From Bacillota bacterium (lineage in GTDB: Bacteria; Bacillota; Clostridia; Lachnospirales; Lachnospiraceae): a DNA stretch of 64,000 nucleotides. The position numbers and the translations under genes were made by a program. Below, piece by piece: positions 1 through 9,781 of this stretch. Under the pieces are notes generated by a model, which made no database searches, had not been told where the DNA came from, and worked only from the letters and a program-made list of their open reading frames with translations. The stretch spans positions 1-64,000 of the forward strand of contig JAEYSV010000028.1 of NCBI GenBank assembly GCA_023434365.1, in the 5' to 3' direction. Within the stretch, counting starts at the first letter, position 1. Every line of letters begins with the position of its first letter.

Positions 1-117
1 TGCCACTACGAACTTCATCCAAGCGAGAGCGTGTTGCGAATGAACTATGCCTTGCATCACGATTCACAAACAGAATTGTGCAAATTGACGAACTATAATT
101 TTAATAAGGGCTTTTGA
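1..117 (+). CDS. possible 3' end of an unidentified + strand gene (partial)
   Basis: Frame 1 is open from the first base of the window to a TGA at 115-117, giving 38 residues without a start codon. The residue composition is protein-like and the reading stops just before a hairpin, as the end of a gene would. The fragment is too short to assign to a family. It could also be chance, since only 38 codons are visible. Confidence 0.35.
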   Translation, partial: CHYELHPSESVLRMNYALHHDSQTELCKLTNYNFNKGF

Positions 118-126
118 CGCCCTAAT

Positions 127-160
127 CATCATAGGAAATTGCAAAGCAAATTCCTATGAT
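127..160. repeat. inverted repeat related to the 41.68 kb palindrome
   Basis: Two arms centred on ATAGGAAATT and AATTCCTAT form a stem of about 15 bp with one mismatch around a 3-nt loop. The same core, ATAGGAAATT with its complement, forms the stem of the palindrome at 41680-41722, so this looks like a family of intergenic palindromes. It is not followed by a T run and is distinct from the terminator just downstream. Confidence 0.55.
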
Positions 161-162
161 AT

Positions 163-207
163 AAAAGAACTGCTAACTCAGTCTAAATCTGAATTAGCAG
201 TTCTTTT
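163..207. terminator. bidirectional intrinsic terminator
   Basis: A 13-bp stem (AAAGAACTGCTAA and its complement) has a 17-nt loop and T-rich flanks on both strands. It can end the DUF188 gene on the - strand and whatever enters from the left on the + strand. Confidence 0.8.
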
Positions 208-228
208 TTACATCGCAGATGCTTTATA

Positions 229-744
229 TTACTTCCTCTTCACTCTACAGGATACATTTTTATTAATACTATAATTGTTGCACTTTGCTTTTTCATTAGA
301 ATTTGCCTTAATTGCCTGCATAATTAGCCTAGTGAACCCTTCTCGAAAATGCTCATCATCTTCCTTCGTTCTTCTACGCATACTCATGCTATACAAACCA
401 ACTTTTCTTTGCTTTGCAGCAATATGGCGCTCATACATTAACTGGTCAATATTATGATCTGTATATTGTCTTCCATTATTGTTAATGGCATATGCCCTTT
501 TCCCAAGCACCATGCTAGCCACTCCATAATCATTGGTGACTACAATATCGCCTTTTTCTGTCCTGTTAAACAGTGCCAAATCAACAGCATTGGGCGATTG
601 ACTTACCTGTATCGTCTCAGCATAATCTGAATAATACTCATGACTAGTGTCTATTATCATTAAAACAGATATGCTGTATTGTTTTGCAATCTCCTCAATA
701 ATCATCTTTACCGGACAGGCATCTGCATCCACTAATATTTTCAT
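229..744 (-). CDS. YaiI/YqxD family protein (DUF188)
   Basis: This 171-residue protein matches the YaiI/YqxD (DUF188) family, small proteins with a PIN-like fold whose function is not established. The family signature is clear: the N-terminal ILVDADACPVK with clustered acidic residues, the central VVTNDYGVA, and NGRQYTDHNID. Family members are usually about 150 residues; the extra C-terminal tail here is Lys/Asn-rich and not conserved. The start is supported by a GGAG-type ribosome binding site. It appears monocistronic, with the terminator at 163-207 downstream. Family assignment is firm; no function can be given. Confidence 0.9.
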   Translation of the reverse strand: MKILVDADACPVKMIIEEIAKQYSISVLMIIDTSHEYYSDYAETIQVSQSPNAVDLALFNRTEKGDIVVTNDYGVASMVLGKRAYAINNNGRQYTDHNIDQLMYERHIAAKQRKVGLYSMSMRRRTKEDDEHFREGFTRLIMQAIKANSNEKAKCNNYSINKNVSCRVKRK

Positions 745-884
745 AGCGCGCTCCTATCTCTATATTTATCATCCATCGTATCCACCATATCGGACAATTG
801 AATGTGTTCCTTTTTTATCCTAATACATTTTATGCAATTCGACATAAATGTTTACACACTCTCATAATTTGATTTCGAGCCACA

Positions 885-2447
885 TTAATGTAACACAGCT
901 TGTAATAAACTACGCGTATACTCTTCTTTTGGCGAAAAATAGATTTCTGCCCTAGTGCCTATCTCAATTATTCTACCTTCTTTCATCACTGCAATTCTAT
1001 CACAAAGCTCATATACAACATTTAAGTCATGCGAGATGAACAGATAAGTAAGTCCAAATTCCTTCTTTAATTCTTTTAAAAGTTCCATAATCTGCCTTTG
1101 AATCGTTACATCCAGTGCAGATACTGGCTCATCAAGAACAATTAATTTGTGTCCCGCAATCAATGCTGTTGCGAGCGCAACTCTTTGCCTTTGCCCACCA
1201 CTTAATGTTCTTATACTGCGATCATAGTATTCATCCTGTAACCCAACGCGCTCAAGCATAGCAAGAACTTTTTCTCTTCGCTTCTCTCTACTAGTTTTAC
1301 CTTGTATCCTTAATGGCTCCTCTACGATCCAGCCAACTTTTTTTGCTGGATTAAGACTACTATAGGGGTCTTGAAATACCATCTGTGGACTAGGTACCTT
1401 ACAATGAAGGCTTCCCTTGGTATAGGGATTTAATCCTATGATAGCTTTCACTAACGTTGATTTACCACTACTACTCTCACCAACAATCCCAAATACTTCT
1501 CCCTCATTTACCTCAAAAGAAACTCCTTTGACAATCTCCGTCAATTCACTTTTACTAAACACTGAGCTATTATTCTTTTTATAGTATACGTGATAATCCT
1601 TCACATGAAGAACACTTGTTTTTTTTGTATCAGATGTTTTTAATTGCTCCTCTGTAATCTTTGGAATTGCAGCAATTAACTTCTTTGTATAATCACTAGT
1701 TGGAGAATTAAGAATCTCCTTCACATTACCTTGTTCTACAATCTGTCCTTCATACATTACAAGAACTCGATTACATATACTTCGAATCACTCCTAAATCA
1801 TGTGAAATCAATATAATTGAGGTATGAAACTTTTCATTAATCTCTTGCAATAGTTTTAAAATTTGTGCTTGTATCGTAACATCTAACGCTGTTGTTGGTT
1901 CATCAGCTATTATCAATTTCGGTTTTAATAACATAGCCATTGCAATCATGATGCGTTGGCGCATACCACCCGATAATTCATGTGGGTACTGATCATAAAC
2001 CTTATCAGCTGTCGATAGCCCCACTTCTTTCATCGATTCGATTACAGTACTTTTCATTTCCTCTTTTCGTAATGATTCTCTATGAAGTAATAGCATTTCC
2101 TCAAGCTGCTTGCCTACTCTCATTAACGGATTGAGTGATGTCATCGGTTCTTGGAAAATCATTGCCATTTCTTTTCCTTTTAACGCACGAAGTTCTTTTT
2201 TGCTTAACCTTGTTAACTCTATTCCATTAAGAACAATACTACCATCCTTCACCACAGCCTTTTCACCTAGTAAGTCCATAATAGCAAGGCTTGTCATTGA
2301 TTTGCCCGAACCACTTTCTCCGACAATTCCAAGAATCTCTCCTTCCTGCAAGGAAAAAGATACCTGTTGAAGAACCGGTTGATATCCACAGGCTTCCTCA
2401 AACCCCATACTAAGTTTTTTTACTTCAAGTATATTCTTCTCCTGCAT
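885..2447 (-). CDS. fused peptide/nickel-type ABC transporter ATPase (DppD-DppF fusion)
   Basis: This 520-residue cytoplasmic protein carries two complete ABC ATPase domains. The first has Walker A GESGSGKS near residues 44-51, signature LSGGM near 158 and Walker B ADEP near 181. The second has Walker A GESSSGKS near 324-331, signature LSGGQ near 415 and Walker B LDEP near 438. In the peptide/opine/nickel importer family these are usually separate genes (DppD and DppF); here they are fused. It is the last gene of the operon that starts with the binding protein at 5813 and begins 1 nt after the permease gene ends. The substrate cannot be read from the sequence; di- or oligopeptides are the default guess. 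Confidence 0.93.
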   Translation of the reverse strand: MQEKNILEVKKLSMGFEEACGYQPVLQQVSFSLQEGEILGIVGESGSGKSMTSLAIMDLLGEKAVVKDGSIVLNGIELTRLSKKELRALKGKEMAMIFQEPMTSLNPLMRVGKQLEEMLLLHRESLRKEEMKSTVIESMKEVGLSTADKVYDQYPHELSGGMRQRIMIAMAMLLKPKLIIADEPTTALDVTIQAQILKLLQEINEKFHTSIILISHDLGVIRSICNRVLVMYEGQIVEQGNVKEILNSPTSDYTKKLIAAIPKITEEQLKTSDTKKTSVLHVKDYHVYYKKNNSSVFSKSELTEIVKGVSFEVNEGEVFGIVGESSSGKSTLVKAIIGLNPYTKGSLHCKVPSPQMVFQDPYSSLNPAKKVGWIVEEPLRIQGKTSREKRREKVLAMLERVGLQDEYYDRSIRTLSGGQRQRVALATALIAGHKLIVLDEPVSALDVTIQRQIMELLKELKKEFGLTYLFISHDLNVVYELCDRIAVMKEGRIIEIGTRAEIYFSPKEEYTRSLLQAVLH

Positions 2448-2448
2448 A

Positions 2449-3219
2449 CTACCTCTCCACCATCAAACTAAATCCTAGTACTGTAACAATGATTAAACAT
2501 CCAGGTGCTATCGCATACCAAGGCGCATTCGTTAAAAATGGTTGTGCATCCGACAGCATTCTACCTAAACTAGCATTTGGAGGTTGTACTCCAAGCCCCA
2601 GAAAACTCATTCCAGCTTCTGCTAAAATGGCATTATTAAACATTATGCCAATAGAGGATAATAAGATAGATACCGTATTCGGCAAAATATGCATAAAAAT
2701 GATACGAAACCTACTGGCACCCATTAACTTTGCATTTTTAACATAATCCAGTTCTTTTTGAGCAATCATTTCACTTCGCATTACTCGTGCGAAACTAGGA
2801 ATAAATACAATTCCAAGCGCTATCATAATGTTGTATTCTCCTACCCCTAGAATGCTAATGACAACCAATGCTAACAAGATGCTTGGGATGGAAGCAATCA
2901 TATCATTTACCCGCATTAGTAATTCATCTAGTCTGCCCCCAAAATATCCAGTTATGAGACCAAGTCCGCCACCAATCACCGTTCCAATCAAAACCGTAAT
3001 AATCGCAATAAAGAAAGTGGTTTTGGCACCTTCCATGCAGCGGCTTAATATGTCTCTGCCAAAATTATCGGTACCGAACAGATGATTAAAGGAGGGAGCC
3101 TCATTCTTTGCAAGACCATTCATTTTATTTGGAGGATATGGTGTATAAATGAGACCAAGCAACACCATCAGGATTATGATTACTACTAATAGCAGACCCA
3201 CCTTTTGTATTTTTGTCAT
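2449..3219 (-). CDS. ABC transporter permease, DppC/OppC type
   Basis: This integral membrane permease has 256 residues and about six membrane segments. It shows the DppC-family N-terminal HLFGTDNFGRDILSR motif and the EAA-type coupling loop around YVKNAKLMGASRFRIIF. It pairs with the DppB-type permease encoded just upstream. The protein ends at MVER, slightly short of the usual family C-terminus, and the downstream ribosome binding site overlaps its last codons. This is probably natural compaction, not damage. It is part of the same operon as the binding protein and fused ATPase. Confidence 0.92.
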   Translation of the reverse strand: MTKIQKVGLLLVVIIILMVLLGLIYTPYPPNKMNGLAKNEAPSFNHLFGTDNFGRDILSRCMEGAKTTFFIAIITVLIGTVIGGGLGLITGYFGGRLDELLMRVNDMIASIPSILLALVVISILGVGEYNIMIALGIVFIPSFARVMRSEMIAQKELDYVKNAKLMGASRFRIIFMHILPNTVSILLSSIGIMFNNAILAEAGMSFLGLGVQPPNASLGRMLSDAQPFLTNAPWYAIAPGCLIIVTVLGFSLMVER

Positions 3220-3232
3220 CCCTCATTCCTCC

Positions 3233-4171
3233 CTATATCGAAACACGTGGATCAATCTTCTTATAAATGATGTCCACAATAAAATTCATTATTAATATCA
3301 CCGATGCCATATACATGATGATAACCTGAACTACCGGAAAGTCCCTAGCTGAAATTGAAGATACCAAAAGCCTTCCTAGTCCCGGCAGATTAAATACCTG
3401 CTCAATAATAATACTTCCCGCCATCACGTCAGCAATAATCATTGCCATAAATGTAATTACAGGCATCAAGGCATTACGTAACACATGAACCAACAAAATA
3501 CGCAAGTGATTGTTCCCCTTACTCTTTGCTGTTCTTACATAGTCAAGACTAAGCTGCCTTAGCATACTTGTTCGTAAAAATCTAGCAACCATTGCTGCTT
3601 TTGGAATTGCGATTGCCAATGCCGGAAACAACAAACTATTTAAATAGTCTGTAAAACTCTCACTCATCGGCACATAAACTCCTGGTGTAAACAGGCGAAG
3701 CATAATTCCAAAAAATAATGTAATTAATATCCCCAGGAAAAATGGCGGGATTGCCATTCCAAGCTGAGTTAATATGTGAAATACCCCATCTGTACGGGTA
3801 CGTTTTCTAATCGTTGTAAAAATACCAAGTGGAAATGAGAAGATTAGAATAAGTACAATAGAAATAATTCCAAGCCCTAACGTAATTGGCATGCGCTCAC
3901 CAATCAAAGTTCCAACACGGATTCCATAACTGGTGCTTATACCAAAATCTCCTGATATGGTTCTGCCTAACCAACCTCCAAAACGTAAAATAAGAGGATC
4001 ATTGTATCCAAGTTCCTCTCTTAATGCCTCAATCTGCTCTTTACTTGCATCCATACCAAGAGAGGACAGTACACTGTCCCCTGGTATGATTTCGAATGCG
4101 ATAAAGGTGAAAAATGTGATGAACAACAATGTTATAATGAGAGTAATGCTTTTTTTCAATACGTATTTCAT
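3233..4171 (-). CDS. ABC transporter permease, DppB/OppB type
   Basis: This 312-residue permease has a long first transmembrane helix, the typical GDSVLSSLGMDASKEQIEALR region after it, and the EAA loop around YVRTAKSKGNNHLRIL. These are hallmarks of the DppB subfamily of peptide/nickel importers. The operon order (binding protein, DppB, DppC, fused ATPases) is standard. A GGTGAAGGA ribosome binding site precedes the ATG. With DppC it should form the translocation pore. Confidence 0.93.
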   Translation of the reverse strand: MKYVLKKSITLIITLLFITFFTFIAFEIIPGDSVLSSLGMDASKEQIEALREELGYNDPLILRFGGWLGRTISGDFGISTSYGIRVGTLIGERMPITLGLGIISIVLILIFSFPLGIFTTIRKRTRTDGVFHILTQLGMAIPPFFLGILITLFFGIMLRLFTPGVYVPMSESFTDYLNSLLFPALAIAIPKAAMVARFLRTSMLRQLSLDYVRTAKSKGNNHLRILLVHVLRNALMPVITFMAMIIADVMAGSIIIEQVFNLPGLGRLLVSSISARDFPVVQVIIMYMASVILIMNFIVDIIYKKIDPRVSI

Positions 4172-4229
4172 TCCTTCACCGCCCTTTCTTTGTGGTACTT
4201 ACTAACATTCTGCTACGAATTATGTTTCA

Positions 4230-5813
4230 CTATTTTGTGAAGTATACTTGAGCCATATCCTGTACATAGACAGGATAAAACGTATACCCCCCTAATTTTT
4301 TGTTAACAGCCACTAATAATGGTGGATCTTGAAGATAAATCGAAGCACTTGTTTCTGTTAAAATACGTTGTAATTTTTTATAACTTTCTATCTTTTGAGT
4401 TTCATCAATTGCACCAATTGCTGCTGCCAGTTCCTTATCATACTCGGCATTTTGATAGTTTACAAAATTATTAGAAGCAGTAGATGCATATCTCTCCATT
4501 AGGTTTCTGGCAGCCAAATTAGAATCAAGTCCAATAATAGTCGCTTCATAATTCCTCTTAGAATATACGTCATCCAGCCATGCGCTCCATTCCACTGTCT
4601 GAATGTTCGCTTTGATTCCAGCAAGTGCAAGTTGTTCACTAATGACCTGTGCTGTGTCGACATGATACTGATAATTACTAGGCACCGTAATGGTAAATGA
4701 TAATGTACCATCATAACCAGCTTCTTTTAGTAATTCCTTTGCCTTTTCTACATCATAGGAGTAGTAATTCTTTAACTCCTCCACGTAGTATTTTGTAAAC
4801 CCACTAAACATGTTGGAGCCAATAATATCGCCTGAACCGGCGGCTACCATATCTAATATTCCTTGTTTATCAATGGCATAATTTAATGCTTCCCTTACTT
4901 TTTGATTATCAAAAGGAGCTTTCTTATTATTTAAAAATAAGCCCTGAACCAGGTTCATATTTCCTTCCTCAATCCGTAAGGTATCCTTTAAACTCTCTGC
5001 TTGATCACTTGTCAAATATGGATAGATGTCAATTGTACCACCCTGTAACTCTAAAAATGCACTGTTCGTATTGGCCACTATCTTAAATGTAACTTTATCT
5101 AGGTAAGCTGCGTCGCCCCAGTATTCTTCAAACTTCTCCACAACCAAACTTTGTAATGGTTGATAAGACACAAACCGAAAAGGACCGGTGCCCATTGGTT
5201 TCGTATCCGCCTGGTCGTATTCTTTTGGAATGATAGCAAGAGTAAGGTAAGGAAGCAATTCTGTATCCCCTTCCTTTAACTTGATTTCTACCGTTTTCTC
5301 ATCCACCGCATTTACCTCTGAAATATTTAAAAGCGCTGATTCAATTACGATAGAGGGATCCACCGTATCGAGCAAACCAGCGCTTCTTTTTACTGAATAT
5401 ACTATATCCTCAACTGTAACAACTTCCCCGTTATGAAACTTAATACCATCTCTAAGAACAAAGGTATACTGTTTCCCATCTGATGAGATTTCATAACTGT
5501 TTGCTACAGCCGGTATCAGATTTCCTGTACTATCCGGTTTAACCAAACCTTCGAATACATTAAATAATACCTCAGTAGTTCCTGCCGCGACTGCTTTGTG
5601 TGGGTCAAGACTATCCAAATCCTGTTGAATACCAACGACGATTTCGCCCCCATTGGTAGGTTCTGCCTGATTGTTACCAGTATCCCCTTCATCCGTTGGT
5701 TTAGTTTGAGAATAATTATCATCGTCTCTGTCATTTGTATCGCCTGAACATGCGGTCAGTGCAACCAAACAAAAGATTAGAAGAACGACTTGAAAATAAG
5801 TAAACTTCTTCAT
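4230..5813 (-). CDS. ABC transporter substrate-binding lipoprotein, family 5
   Basis: This is an extracellular solute-binding protein of family 5 (peptide/nickel type), about 527 residues. It has a signal peptide with lipobox LTAC, so it should be lipid-anchored. Family motifs include the DSLDPHKA region, FVLRDGIKFHNGEVVTVEDI, and KVREALNYAIDKQ. I choose the start at 5813 because GGAGG lies 5 nt before that ATG; an ATG four codons upstream (5825) overlaps the ribosome binding site itself. It opens the importer operon (5813 to 885). The substrate is unknown. It lies 150 bp downstream of phoR on the same strand, but I see no phosphate-specific link. Confidence 0.92.
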   Translation of the reverse strand: MKKFTYFQVVLLIFCLVALTACSGDTNDRDDDNYSQTKPTDEGDTGNNQAEPTNGGEIVVGIQQDLDSLDPHKAVAAGTTEVLFNVFEGLVKPDSTGNLIPAVANSYEISSDGKQYTFVLRDGIKFHNGEVVTVEDIVYSVKRSAGLLDTVDPSIVIESALLNISEVNAVDEKTVEIKLKEGDTELLPYLTLAIIPKEYDQADTKPMGTGPFRFVSYQPLQSLVVEKFEEYWGDAAYLDKVTFKIVANTNSAFLELQGGTIDIYPYLTSDQAESLKDTLRIEEGNMNLVQGLFLNNKKAPFDNQKVREALNYAIDKQGILDMVAAGSGDIIGSNMFSGFTKYYVEELKNYYSYDVEKAKELLKEAGYDGTLSFTITVPSNYQYHVDTAQVISEQLALAGIKANIQTVEWSAWLDDVYSKRNYEATIIGLDSNLAARNLMERYASTASNNFVNYQNAEYDKELAAAIGAIDETQKIESYKKLQRILTETSASIYLQDPPLLVAVNKKLGGYTFYPVYVQDMAQVYFTK

Positions 5814-5963
5814 AAAGTCCTCCATGATTTTTATATTCTCTCATTATCATTGTCTCATTTATCATACTCCTATGCTTTTTTATTTGCAAGAAGTCCTTAT
5901 TATGTTTTCCAAGAAATACATGAATTATTTATTGTTTCCATCATATCATGCACTTTCCCATCA

Positions 5964-7643
5964 CTATTTTTTAGGGAATAATATAATAATTTTAGTTCCA
6001 ACATCCGGTGTACTCTCCAAAATAATCTCTGCCAAATGCAATGCTGCTACATGCTTAACAATGGATAATCCTAATCCGGTCCCTCCAGTCTCCTTTGACC
6101 GACTTTTATCTACTCTGAAAAACCGTTCAAACACTCGATTATGATACTCTTTAGGAATGCCAATTCCAGTATCTTTCACAGATAACGCAATTTTCTCACC
6201 CTCTGTCCTGACACCGATTAAAACCTGACCATTTGGATGATTATATCGGATTGCATTATCAAGTAAGTTAAATACTACTTCTTCTATCATACGAGGCTCA
6301 CCATAAATCAACGGATTTTCACAGTCCTCTTCAATATCTATTGTGACGCCATATGTTTGAGCACTTATAGATAAGATCTGCTTACACTGTGTTACGAGTT
6401 GCAGCAAATCAATTGGCACAAACTGTTTTCGATAGTCTGCTTCATCTAGCTGAGATATGCGGATTATATCATTAATTAATTGTAGTAACCGTTTGGCACT
6501 ATGATGAATCTCACCAGCAAACCTGCCAATATCCTCTTTTTTAACCATACCATTTTGGATTAATTCTGCATAACCACTAATCGAAGCAAGAGGAGTCTTT
6601 AATTCATGACTAACATTTGCACTAAATTCCTGACGCATTTTCTCATTATAGCTTTGCATTGTTATATCAACAAAAAATGTAACGCTTCCCACCATTTCGT
6701 CCCCAACTATAACCGGGTTACTGTATACTTGAAGTTCATATCCATTCAATGTAACTTTTACGCTACTACATTCTCTGCTACTTGCTTTTTCAATACACTC
6801 AAGGATTTCTTCGCTTCTTGTTAAATATAGTACACTCTTATTACGATAATCCTTTCCCTTGCACCTTAAAAAATGAAGCGCACTTGGATTGACGCTAATG
6901 ATATTTTTATCTGAATCTAGCAAAAGAAGACCTTCTTGCATATTGCTAATGATCAGGTCTAATTTTATATTTTCTTCCTGCAACTTGTTTACTTTATTAA
7001 GAATATCGTTGTGCTGTGAATGAATCATTCTTGCAAAAGGAACAAGTTCTGTAAACATGACATGATTTTCAATGTCATCCATATGTTCTGCCATAGTTTC
7101 TATTGGCTTAATAATTTTGCGCGTAAGAATTCTCGCAACACCATAGCACAACAAAAAAATAAGTATTGCTACTAAAGTAAGTAATGGAATTAATTCATAA
7201 AACAGACTACTAATACTAGAAGCTTCTCTTGCAACGCGTAGTATGATGCCATCTTTTAGTCTGACTGCGTAATAATACATATTATATCCTACAGTATCAG
7301 ACTTTCTAACCGATGTTCCCTCTCTATTACTTCTTGCATTGCTTACTTCGGGGCGATTAATGTGATTTTCCATTTCTTCAGGGTTAGAAATGCTATCATA
7401 GAGAACTTGCCCATCCTCTTTAATTATTGTAACTCGAATATCTTTAAGTGCTATTGAATCTGATTTAGTATCTTTTAATTCATCAACTAATTTGCTCTGC
7501 CTTAGTACATTCGTATACAGTTTCAAGTCCGAAAAAACCTGATTACGATATACATTATAGAAGATCAGCATTGTCATAATGGTAGTCAGTATAATGGCAA
7601 ATGCCCCTACCAGACATAATTCCAGATTAATCTTTTTCTTCAT
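5964..7643 (-). CDS. phoR: phosphate-regulon sensor histidine kinase PhoR
   Basis: This membrane sensor kinase has 559 residues. Two transmembrane helices (about 10-32 and 150-172) flank an extracellular sensor region. A HAMP-like linker, a PAS domain (about 228-330) and a catalytic core follow. The phospho-accepting His is near residue 346 in NVSHELKTPL. The ATPase has the N box LLDNAIRYN, the G1 box KDTGIGIP and the G2 box GGTGLGLSI. The gene begins immediately after phoP, and both follow pstSCAB-phoU, which supports the PhoR assignment over other PhoR-like kinases. PhoU and PstB are expected to keep it in its inactive state when phosphate is plentiful. Confidence 0.92.
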   Translation of the reverse strand: MKKKINLELCLVGAFAIILTTIMTMLIFYNVYRNQVFSDLKLYTNVLRQSKLVDELKDTKSDSIALKDIRVTIIKEDGQVLYDSISNPEEMENHINRPEVSNARSNREGTSVRKSDTVGYNMYYYAVRLKDGIILRVAREASSISSLFYELIPLLTLVAILIFLLCYGVARILTRKIIKPIETMAEHMDDIENHVMFTELVPFARMIHSQHNDILNKVNKLQEENIKLDLIISNMQEGLLLLDSDKNIISVNPSALHFLRCKGKDYRNKSVLYLTRSEEILECIEKASSRECSSVKVTLNGYELQVYSNPVIVGDEMVGSVTFFVDITMQSYNEKMRQEFSANVSHELKTPLASISGYAELIQNGMVKKEDIGRFAGEIHHSAKRLLQLINDIIRISQLDEADYRKQFVPIDLLQLVTQCKQILSISAQTYGVTIDIEEDCENPLIYGEPRMIEEVVFNLLDNAIRYNHPNGQVLIGVRTEGEKIALSVKDTGIGIPKEYHNRVFERFFRVDKSRSKETGGTGLGLSIVKHVAALHLAEIILESTPDVGTKIIILFPKK

Positions 7644-8318
7644 CTATTCACCCATTTTATATCCAACATTACGCACGGTTTTTATAGCATTTCCAGCATC
7701 TCCAAGCTTCTTACGAAGAGTTTTGATATGCATATCTAGTGTTCTGGTTTCACCTTCATAATCAAACCCCCAGACATGTTCCATTATTTTATCTCTGGTA
7801 AGTACAATATTTTGATTTCGAATAAGTAATTTTAATAATTCGTATTCTTTATAAGTCAAATCACATGGTGTTGAGCCAACACGAACAAGATGCTTATCAT
7901 CTTCAATAAGTATATCACGATAGCTGAGATAATCCTTATTCGCTGTCTCAGCCGGTACTCTACGTAATAAAGTTTTGACTCTGGCTACAAACTCCATGAT
8001 TCCAAATGGTTTGGTCATATAATCATCAGCACCGGCATCTAATCCCTTTACCTTATCCATTTCCATAGACTTTGCTGTTACCATCATGACTGGTACCTTC
8101 TTAGTCTTATCATTTCTTCGCAAAAAGCTAAGCAGACTTAGTCCATCTTCTTTTGGTAACATAATATCAAGCACAATCATATCAGGAGTTTTTTCAGCTA
8201 ACGCAGCACGAAACTGCTCCCCGCTGTCAAAACCCCTTATTTCAAAACCCATATTCGTAAGTGCGTAGCTTTCGATTTCTCTTATATTATCATCGTCTTC
8301 TACTATATAAATTAACAT
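7644..8318 (-). CDS. phoP: phosphate-regulon response regulator PhoP/PhoB
   Basis: This 224-residue OmpR/PhoB-type response regulator has a receiver domain (1-120) with acidic residues D8-D10 and the phosphorylated Asp51 in IVLDIMLP. A C-terminal winged-helix DNA-binding domain follows (about 130-224, ending RTVRNVGYKM). It is translationally coupled to phoR, whose ATG follows its stop directly, and lies 2 nt after phoU. Its likely target is the TTTACA direct repeat upstream of pstS at 12577-12593, giving autoregulation if the seven genes are one transcript. Confidence 0.93.
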   Translation of the reverse strand: MLIYIVEDDDNIREIESYALTNMGFEIRGFDSGEQFRAALAEKTPDMIVLDIMLPKEDGLSLLSFLRRNDKTKKVPVMMVTAKSMEMDKVKGLDAGADDYMTKPFGIMEFVARVKTLLRRVPAETANKDYLSYRDILIEDDKHLVRVGSTPCDLTYKEYELLKLLIRNQNIVLTRDKIMEHVWGFDYEGETRTLDMHIKTLRKKLGDAGNAIKTVRNVGYKMGE

Positions 8319-8320
8319 AC

Positions 8321-9001
8321 TTATTCACCCTTAGTTAAATTCTCAGTTAACTCACTGTTAACATGCTCTCCTGTTATAGAAAAAATAACCCATTCAGCAA
8401 TGTTGGTAGCATGATCTCCAATACGTTCAAAGTACTTGGCTACCATAATCCAGTCCGTAGCTTCCTCTCCATAATTGCTATTGTCACGAATGAAGCTAAT
8501 AAGCTCTTGCTTTACCTGAATAAACAATTCATCAACAATGTCGTCACTTTTAATTACTTGATTGGCGAGTTCCAAATCTTTTCTAACAAATGCATCAATT
8601 GCCTCAGTCACCATCTTGATTGTTGCATTGGCCATCTTTGTAATGGTATCCATCTTACTAATAGCCTTTGCTTCCCCAAGATAAATAGCTATTTCTGAGA
8701 TATCAGCTGCCTGATCACCGATACGTTCCATATCTGTAATCATTTTAAGTGCTGCACTGATTAATCGCAGGTCTCTTGCTACTGGTTGTTGTTGCAATAA
8801 TAACTTTAAACAAAGCTGTTCAATTTCCTTTTCTTTTTCATCGACCTCAGCATCATAAGCTATTGCAGATTTTGCTTTTTTCTTATCTTGTAGTACTAAC
8901 GCCTGTACAGCGTTTTGAATCGAGTGTTCAATAAGTCCACCCATCACAATTAACTCATTATTCAATAATTCTAGCTGTTCATCAAAACGATTTCGCATCA
9001 A
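8321..9001 (-). CDS. phoU: phosphate-specific transport accessory protein PhoU
   Basis: This 226-residue all-helical protein has two PhoU repeats. The repeated E/D-rich helix motifs occur at DMERIGDQAADISE and YFERIGDHATNIAEW, which bind metal in family structures. PhoU links the Pst transporter to PhoR and represses signalling under phosphate sufficiency. The start codon overlaps the pstB stop by 4 nt, so translation is coupled. Confidence 0.95.
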   Translation of the reverse strand: MMRNRFDEQLELLNNELIVMGGLIEHSIQNAVQALVLQDKKKAKSAIAYDAEVDEKEKEIEQLCLKLLLQQQPVARDLRLISAALKMITDMERIGDQAADISEIAIYLGEAKAISKMDTITKMANATIKMVTEAIDAFVRKDLELANQVIKSDDIVDELFIQVKQELISFIRDNSNYGEEATDWIMVAKYFERIGDHATNIAEWVIFSITGEHVNSELTENLTKGE

Positions 9002-9750
9002 CCAAACCTCCCTGTAATATAATCTTCGGTTCTCTTATCCTGTGGTACCGAGAATAAATCTTCTGTTTTGTTGGCCTCTATCACTTCACCAAGTAAAAAG
9101 AACACTGTACGATCTGAAATACGGGTTGCCTGTTGCATGTTATGTGTTACCATAGCAATAGTATAATTCTTTTTCAGCTCTAGCACAAGGTCTTCTATCT
9201 TTGAAGTACTTATTGGGTCTAGTGCAGAGGTTGGTTCATCCATCAGAAGTACCTCCGGCTGTACTGCCAAAGCTCTGGCGATACATATTCTTTGTTGCTG
9301 TCCACCGGATAATCCTAAGGCACTTTTTTTCAAACGATCTTTCACTTCATCCCAGATTGCTGCATCTCTCAAAGATTTCTCAACAATCTCATCCAAACTT
9401 ACTTTATTTTTTATTCCATGTGTTCTTGGTCCAAACGCAATATTGTCATAAACACTCATCGGAAAAGGATTCGGTTTTTGAAATACCATTCCAACCTTCT
9501 TACGAAGTGTAGTTAATTCCATTTGTTTATAAATATTGTCGTTGTCTAATAAAACTTCACCCGTAATGCGGCATCCCTCTACCAAGTCATTCATTCGATT
9601 TAAGGATTTTAATAGCGTAGATTTTCCACATCCTGACGGGCCAATAAATGCCGTAATTTCTCCCTTTGGAATGTCCATTGAGACATTCTTCAATGCGTGA
9701 AAATCCCCATAATACAAATCCAGATTTTTAATTGTTATTTTATTATTCAT
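8998..9750 (-). CDS. pstB: phosphate import ATP-binding protein PstB
   Basis: This 250-residue ABC ATPase has Walker A GPSGCGKS at 37-44, the Q-loop in VFQKPNPFPMSVYDN (the NPFPMS stretch is diagnostic for PstB), signature LSGGQQQR, and Walker B LLMDEPTSALD. It energises phosphate uptake with the PstC/PstA permeases. Gene position between pstA and phoU is canonical. Confidence 0.97.
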   Translation of the reverse strand: MNNKITIKNLDLYYGDFHALKNVSMDIPKGEITAFIGPSGCGKSTLLKSLNRMNDLVEGCRITGEVLLDNDNIYKQMELTTLRKKVGMVFQKPNPFPMSVYDNIAFGPRTHGIKNKVSLDEIVEKSLRDAAIWDEVKDRLKKSALGLSGGQQQRICIARALAVQPEVLLMDEPTSALDPISTSKIEDLVLELKKNYTIAMVTHNMQQATRISDRTVFFLLGEVIEANKTEDLFSVPQDKRTEDYITGRFG

Positions 9751-9781
9751 TCTTCTTCCCTTTTCTATCAGATCTCAGTCT

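Noticed and set aside
2449..3219. DppC-type permease as a truncated pseudogene
   Set aside because: Only the last few residues of the family C-terminus are missing, all helices and the coupling loop are intact, and the operon is otherwise complete.
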